In this document: one piece after another, positions 7,787-10,882 of the stretch
Position numbering within the stretch: position 1 is the first letter of the stretch
Layout: every line of letters starts with the position of its first letter
Assembly (NCBI GenBank): GCA_031279675.1
Contig: JAITIB010000105.1
Span: 1-10,882 of the forward strand
Origin: Puniceicoccales bacterium
GTDB lineage: Bacteria > Verrucomicrobiota > Verrucomicrobiia > Opitutales > UBA953
Direction: 5' to 3'
DNA: 10,882 nucleotides
Position numbers and translations under genes: made by a program
The notes under the pieces: generated by a model
What the model saw: only the letters and a program-made list of their open reading frames with translations
Databases searched by the model: none
Told to the model about the DNA's origin: nothing

Positions 7787-8275
7787 ATGAATTTGTTTCT
7801 TCTGCGCCATGCCGAGGCGGGACCGGGAGCTCCCGATTCGGCAAGGCCCTTGACAGAGCGGGGACATTTGCAAATCGAGCTCCTCGCCCGACGGGTTGAC
7901 ACCGCGGAGTTCGCCCGCGTGAGCGCCGTGGAGCACAGCCCGCTGGTGCGGGCGCGGGAAACGGCGACTCTCTTCCGCTGCCTGTCCAGACTGCCGCAAC
8001 CGTTGCAGGCGTGCGAATACCTCAAGCCGGAGGACGACCCGAATGCGACGGCGCGGAGAATCGTGCAGGCCGGGCGCGACCGGCTGCTCGTGGGGCACAA
8101 CCCGCACTTTGAGTTGCTGGCAGGCCTGCTGCTGGGGCAGGGGCGCGTGACCGTCCAGGTGGCGTTCCGGTTTGCGACATGCATGGCGCTGGAGCAGTTC
8201 TCGCCACCCACATCGCAGGTTCCCCTGGGTTACTGGCAACTGCGCTGGTTCGTGGGGCCGGGGACGGACGCCTGA
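7787..8275 (+). CDS. sixA: SixA-type histidine phosphatase
   Basis: A 162-residue member of the histidine phosphatase (phosphoglycerate-mutase-like) superfamily, the same length as E. coli SixA. LLRHAEAG at 5-12 holds the nucleophilic H8 with R7. SARPLTERG at 18-26 is the typical SixA continuation. SPLVRARETA at 51-60 supplies the second arginine, and LVGHNPHFELLAGLLL at 101-116 supplies the second catalytic histidine (H104). E. coli SixA dephosphorylates phosphohistidine on a phosphotransfer protein; the target here cannot be inferred. ATG 7787 starts two residues before the first strand. The preceding pyrimidine-rich CCGTTTTTCCTTC provides no Shine-Dalgarno site. It follows lgt by 57 bases, and its last 46 bases overlap the end of the convergent araB. 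Confidence 0.85.
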   Translation: MNLFLLRHAEAGPGAPDSARPLTERGHLQIELLARRVDTAEFARVSAVEHSPLVRARETATLFRCLSRLPQPLQACEYLKPEDDPNATARRIVQAGRDRLLVGHNPHFELLAGLLLGQGRVTVQVAFRFATCMALEQFSPPTSQVPLGYWQLRWFVGPGTDA

Positions 8276-9924
8276 CGCTTCAGCTCCAGGAGCTCCTTCA
8301 TCACATGCCCCAGACTGGCGGCGCGGGCAACGCCGCCAAAGGCGTCGTGCAACTGCTTGTAGAGCGCGTAAAGACGGTCGTAGATAACGCGGTTTTCCTC
8401 AACGGGCATGTAAGCGCCCGGCTTCAACCCGGTCATTGCCACCTGGGCAGCCTTGAAATCGCGATGCGCTCCAGCCACAACCGCCGCGCCCATCGCCGCC
8501 CCAAGGGCGCAAGCCTGCCCGGAACGGGCGACGCGGATCTCGCAACCGGTGACATCGGCGTAAATCTGCATGAGCAACGGATTTTTCTCCGCAATGCCCC
8601 CGGAACACACCACGCGCCCGATGGGAACACCATATTCGCGCATACGCTCGATGATCGCCCGCGCGCCATACGCCGTCGCCTCGATAAGCGCCCGGTAAAT
8701 CTCGGCGGGCGTCGTGTAAAGCGTCTGCCCGAGCAGCAACCCGCTCAAGCCCTGGTCAACAAGAATGGTCCGGTTCCCATTGTTCCAATCCAGCGCAAGC
8801 AGGCCGGACTGCGCGGGTCGCAACGCCGCCGCCTCCCCCATGAGCCGTTCATGCCCCACCGCACCGCCCAGGACACGCTCGACAAACCACTTGAAAATAT
8901 CACCCACCGCGGACTGCCCCGCCTCGATCCCAAAATAACCCGGCAAAATCGCCCCCTTGACGATGCCGCAAATCCCCGGGATGTCCGCCACCTCCCTGTG
9001 CCCCGCCACCACCGCGCAATCACACGTGGACGTGCCAATGACCTTGACAAGCACCCCCTCCTCCACCCCGCAACCAATCGCCCCGTAATGGACATCCATC
9101 TCCCCGATCGCAATCGGGATCCCCTCGCGCAACCCCAACCGCCCCGCCCACTCCGCGCAAAGCCGCCCCGCGGGCACCGAGGCATCCCGCGCAACCGCGT
9201 AAAGCCGGTCGCGCAAAGCCGCAAGCCCCGGATCAAGCATCGCAAGAAACTCCCCGTCCGGCAACCCCCCCCAATCCTCCGCATACATCGCCTTGTGCCC
9301 CGCCATGCAGACACCGCGCACAATCCCCCCGGGCGCACCCACACCCGCAAGCACCGCGGGCACAAAATCGGAAAGCTCAACCCACGACTCCGCAGCCGCA
9401 AACACCTCCGCATCACACCGGAGACAATGCCAAAGCTTCGCCCAAAACCACTCCGAGGAATACCTCCCCCCGATCCTCGCAAGATACCGCGGACGACACT
9501 CCCGCGCCACCCGCGTGATCGCCTCCGCCTCCTCAATCCCCGTGTGATCCTTCCACAGCCAGCACTGCGCATTCAAATTGCCCGCAAACCGCGCATCAAA
9601 CGCCAACGGCACATTCCGCGCATCCACAGGCAACGGACTCGACCCCGTCCCATCGACACCGATCCCCACCACATCCCCGGGCGAAAACCCCCGCACCGCC
9701 GCCCGCGCCGCCTCAAGCGCCTCCCGCACACCCCGCTCCAACGCATAAAGATAATCCCCCGGACTCTGCCGCGCGACAAGCGGATCCCCGCCATCAAGCA
9801 ACACCCCCTCCTCCCCCGAAGGATACGGCACAACCGCAACCCCAAGCTCACGCCCATCCGCGCAATCCACCACAAGCGCCCGGGCGGAACTCGTCCCGTA
9901 ATCAATTCCAATCGCATAAGACAT
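8230..9924 (-). CDS. araB: L-ribulokinase (FGGY family)
   Basis: Phosphorylates L-ribulose to L-ribulose-5-phosphate in L-arabinose catabolism, in the cytoplasm. The 564-residue length is close to E. coli AraB (566). The N-terminal FGGY domain opens with the phosphate-1 motif AIGIDYGTSSARALVVD (4-20) and has WLWKDHT (122-128) and GHKAMY (209-214). EMDVHYGAIGCG (275-286) places D277 as the likely catalytic base. VIGTSTCD (295-302) and GICGIVKGAILPGYFGIEAG (317-336) are AraB-specific and separate it from xylulokinase or glycerol kinase. The C-terminal domain has SGGIAEKNPLLMQIYADVTG (441-460), the adenosine motif. ATG 9924 begins one residue before the first strand. No araA, araD or transporter lies beside it, so it is a lone ara gene in this window. 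It overlaps sixA tail-to-tail by 46 bases and diverges from metY. Confidence 0.93.
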   Translation of the reverse strand: MSYAIGIDYGTSSARALVVDCADGRELGVAVVPYPSGEEGVLLDGGDPLVARQSPGDYLYALERGVREALEAARAAVRGFSPGDVVGIGVDGTGSSPLPVDARNVPLAFDARFAGNLNAQCWLWKDHTGIEEAEAITRVARECRPRYLARIGGRYSSEWFWAKLWHCLRCDAEVFAAAESWVELSDFVPAVLAGVGAPGGIVRGVCMAGHKAMYAEDWGGLPDGEFLAMLDPGLAALRDRLYAVARDASVPAGRLCAEWAGRLGLREGIPIAIGEMDVHYGAIGCGVEEGVLVKVIGTSTCDCAVVAGHREVADIPGICGIVKGAILPGYFGIEAGQSAVGDIFKWFVERVLGGAVGHERLMGEAAALRPAQSGLLALDWNNGNRTILVDQGLSGLLLGQTLYTTPAEIYRALIEATAYGARAIIERMREYGVPIGRVVCSGGIAEKNPLLMQIYADVTGCEIRVARSGQACALGAAMGAAVVAGAHRDFKAAQVAMTGLKPGAYMPVEENRVIYDRLYALYKQLHDAFGGVARAASLGHVMKELLELKRQASVPGPTNQRSCQ

Positions 9925-10031
9925 GGCACCCGCACACTCGCAAAAAAAAACACCCGCGAGCGAGCGGAAAAACACCCGCCCATCTTTATCCTTCTCATCA
10001 CCCCGGCCACCCTTAAACCCCTCCCACCACC
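9925..10031. promoter_or_regulatory. Divergent araB-metY intergenic region
   Basis: These 107 bases must serve both divergent genes. They contain an exact 12-bp direct repeat (9946-9957 and 9968-9979), an A9 run at 9942-9950, and a CTCGC/GCGAG inverted pair (9937-9941 with 9956-9960). The pyrimidine-rich stretch before the metY ATG (CCCCTCCCACCACC) carries no Shine-Dalgarno sequence. TTTATC at 9985-9990 is a weak -10 candidate for metY without a partner -35. I recognise no SAM riboswitch or MetJ-box-like array. Confidence 0.45.
9946..9979. repeat. Exact 12-bp direct repeat pair, 22-bp pitch
   Basis: AAAAACACCCGC occurs at 9946-9957 and again at 9968-9979, separated by 10 bases (CGAG-containing). 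The 22-base start-to-start distance is about two helical turns, placing both copies on the same DNA face, as expected for paired regulator sites. It sits midway between the divergent starts of araB and metY. The copies have low complexity (A-run plus CACCCGC), so chance or slippage is possible. Confidence 0.55.
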
Positions 10032-10882
10032 ATGACATACCAAGGAATCGGAACCAAAATGCTCCACGCCGGCCAAAAGGCCGACCCCACCACAGGCGCC
10101 TGCGCCGTCCCCATCTACCAGACCACAAGCTACGTCTTCCGCGACACCGGGCACGCCGCCAACCTCTTCGGCCTCAAGGAACCCGGCAACATCTACACAC
10201 GCATCATGAACCCCACCTGGGACGTCCTCGAACAACGCCTCGCCGCCCTCGAAGGCGGCACCGCCGCCCTCATGTGCGCCTCCGGCCAGGCCGCCATCAC
10301 CAACACCATCCTCAACCTCGCCGGCGCAGGCGACCACATCGTCTCCGTCGCCCAACTCTACGGCGGCACCTACAACCTCTTCCACCACACCCTCCAACGC
10401 CTCGGCATCGAAGTCTCCTTCGTTGACGCCCAGGACACCGACGGCTTCCGCCGCGCCATCCGCCCCAACACCAAAGCCATCTACGGCGAAAGCCTCGGCA
10501 ACCCGGCCCTCAACATATTCCCCTACGACACCGTCGCCCCCATCGCCCGCGCCGCCGCCCTCCCCCTCATCATCGACAACACCTGCCTCCCCGCCCTCCA
10601 CCGCCCCCTCGAACACGGCGCCGACATCGTCATCCACTCCGCCACCAAATACATCGGCGGACACGGCAACTCCATCGCCGGCGCCATCGTTGACGGCGGC
10701 AACTTCGACTGGCTCGCCCATGCCACCAAATTCCCCGGTTTCTCCACCCCCGACCCCAGCTACCACGGCATCATCCACGGCGAAGCCTTCCGCGCCTTCG
10801 GCGAAGCCAAGGCCAACATCGCCTTCGCCATGAAAGCACGCCTCCAACTCCTCCGCGACATGGGCGCCTGCCTCTCCCCCAT
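10032..10882 (+). CDS. metY: O-acetylhomoserine sulfhydrylase, 5' part (cut by window edge)
   Basis: A PLP enzyme of the Cys/Met-metabolism (fold type I) family that makes L-homocysteine from O-acetyl-L-homoserine and sulfide, for methionine synthesis. The first 283 codons are present without a stop; the family is usually about 425-435 residues, so roughly one third is missing off the right edge. Visible motifs: HAGQKADPTTGACAVPIYQT (12-31), IYTRIMNPT (54-62, with Y55 and R57 binding the cofactor phosphate of the partner subunit), ASGQAA (83-88), IDNT (181-184, with D182 contacting the PLP ring nitrogen) and HSATKYIGGHG (202-212, with the Schiff-base lysine K206). KFPGFSTPDPSYHG (233-246) is typical of the sulfhydrylase rather than cystathionine gamma-synthase. 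ATG 10032 gives the usual N-terminus. Codon choice is extremely C-ending. It is divergent from araB. Confidence 0.95.
   Translation, partial: MTYQGIGTKMLHAGQKADPTTGACAVPIYQTTSYVFRDTGHAANLFGLKEPGNIYTRIMNPTWDVLEQRLAALEGGTAALMCASGQAAITNTILNLAGAGDHIVSVAQLYGGTYNLFHHTLQRLGIEVSFVDAQDTDGFRRAIRPNTKAIYGESLGNPALNIFPYDTVAPIARAAALPLIIDNTCLPALHRPLEHGADIVIHSATKYIGGHGNSIAGAIVDGGNFDWLAHATKFPGFSTPDPSYHGIIHGEAFRAFGEAKANIAFAMKARLQLLRDMGACLSP

Noticed and set aside
6728..8239. Minus-strand frame left open upstream of the glycosyltransferase, antisense to lgt and sixA
   Set aside because: Its translation is Arg/His/Pro-rich with no domain; lgt and sixA on the plus strand carry complete catalytic motifs. It is an artefact of high GC.
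9937..9964. CTCGC/GCGAG hairpin as a terminator or riboswitch between araB and metY
   Set aside because: Only five pairs with a 14-base loop, and it lies between two start codons where a terminator is not expected; no riboswitch motif is present.
8179..10035. 618-codon plus-strand frame antisense to araB
   Set aside because: Arg/Pro/His-rich shadow of araB with no recognisable domain.
9573..10847. 424-codon minus-strand frame antisense to metY
   Set aside because: Gly/Val/Glu-rich shadow produced by the C-ending codons of metY; the plus-strand frame has K206 and the PLP motifs.

Overview
The window is a GC-rich bacterial chromosomal segment with dense, mostly housekeeping gene content. It holds ten protein-coding genes: nine complete, and one cut by the right edge. 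No RNA gene, CRISPR array, insertion sequence or phage gene is visible. The gene content suggests a Gram-negative, diderm bacterium: it includes an autotransporter-type outer-membrane barrel, Lgt, PlsY, a RodZ-like protein and a SixA-type phosphatase. The base composition and the citramalate synthase, AraB and MetY types would suit Verrucomicrobiota (Opitutaceae-like), but no taxonomic marker is present, so that is inference.

Layout: positions 51-173 are an almost pure C/G homopolymer block (C30-G15-C12... ending in C51), followed by a geneless leader. Then comes a secreted autotransporter-like beta-barrel protein (+). It converges on a two-gene minus-strand unit, an M50 site-2-type metalloprotease followed by a RodZ-like HTH membrane protein. 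Diverging from the protease is a plus-strand pair, cimA ((R)-citramalate synthase) and plsY (glycerol-3-phosphate acyltransferase). plsY converges on a GT4 glycosyltransferase (-), which diverges from lgt and sixA (+). sixA overlaps the convergent araB (L-ribulokinase, -) at the 3' ends. araB diverges from metY (O-acetylhomoserine sulfhydrylase, +), which runs off the window.

Functionally, a cell-envelope theme recurs: barrel protein, RodZ-like protein, membrane protease, PlsY, glycosyltransferase and Lgt. Interspersed are amino-acid biosynthesis (cimA to isoleucine, metY to methionine) and sugar catabolism (araB). The genes look like independent short transcription units rather than one pathway.

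I found no convincing novel multi-gene system. The observations most worth a second look are the homopolymer block upstream of a surface-protein gene, a 16-bp perfect palindrome that contains the stop codons of two convergent genes, an exact 12-bp direct repeat at 22-bp pitch between araB and metY, a Tat-like motif in an outer-membrane barrel precursor, and GC-skew domains that ignore gene orientation.
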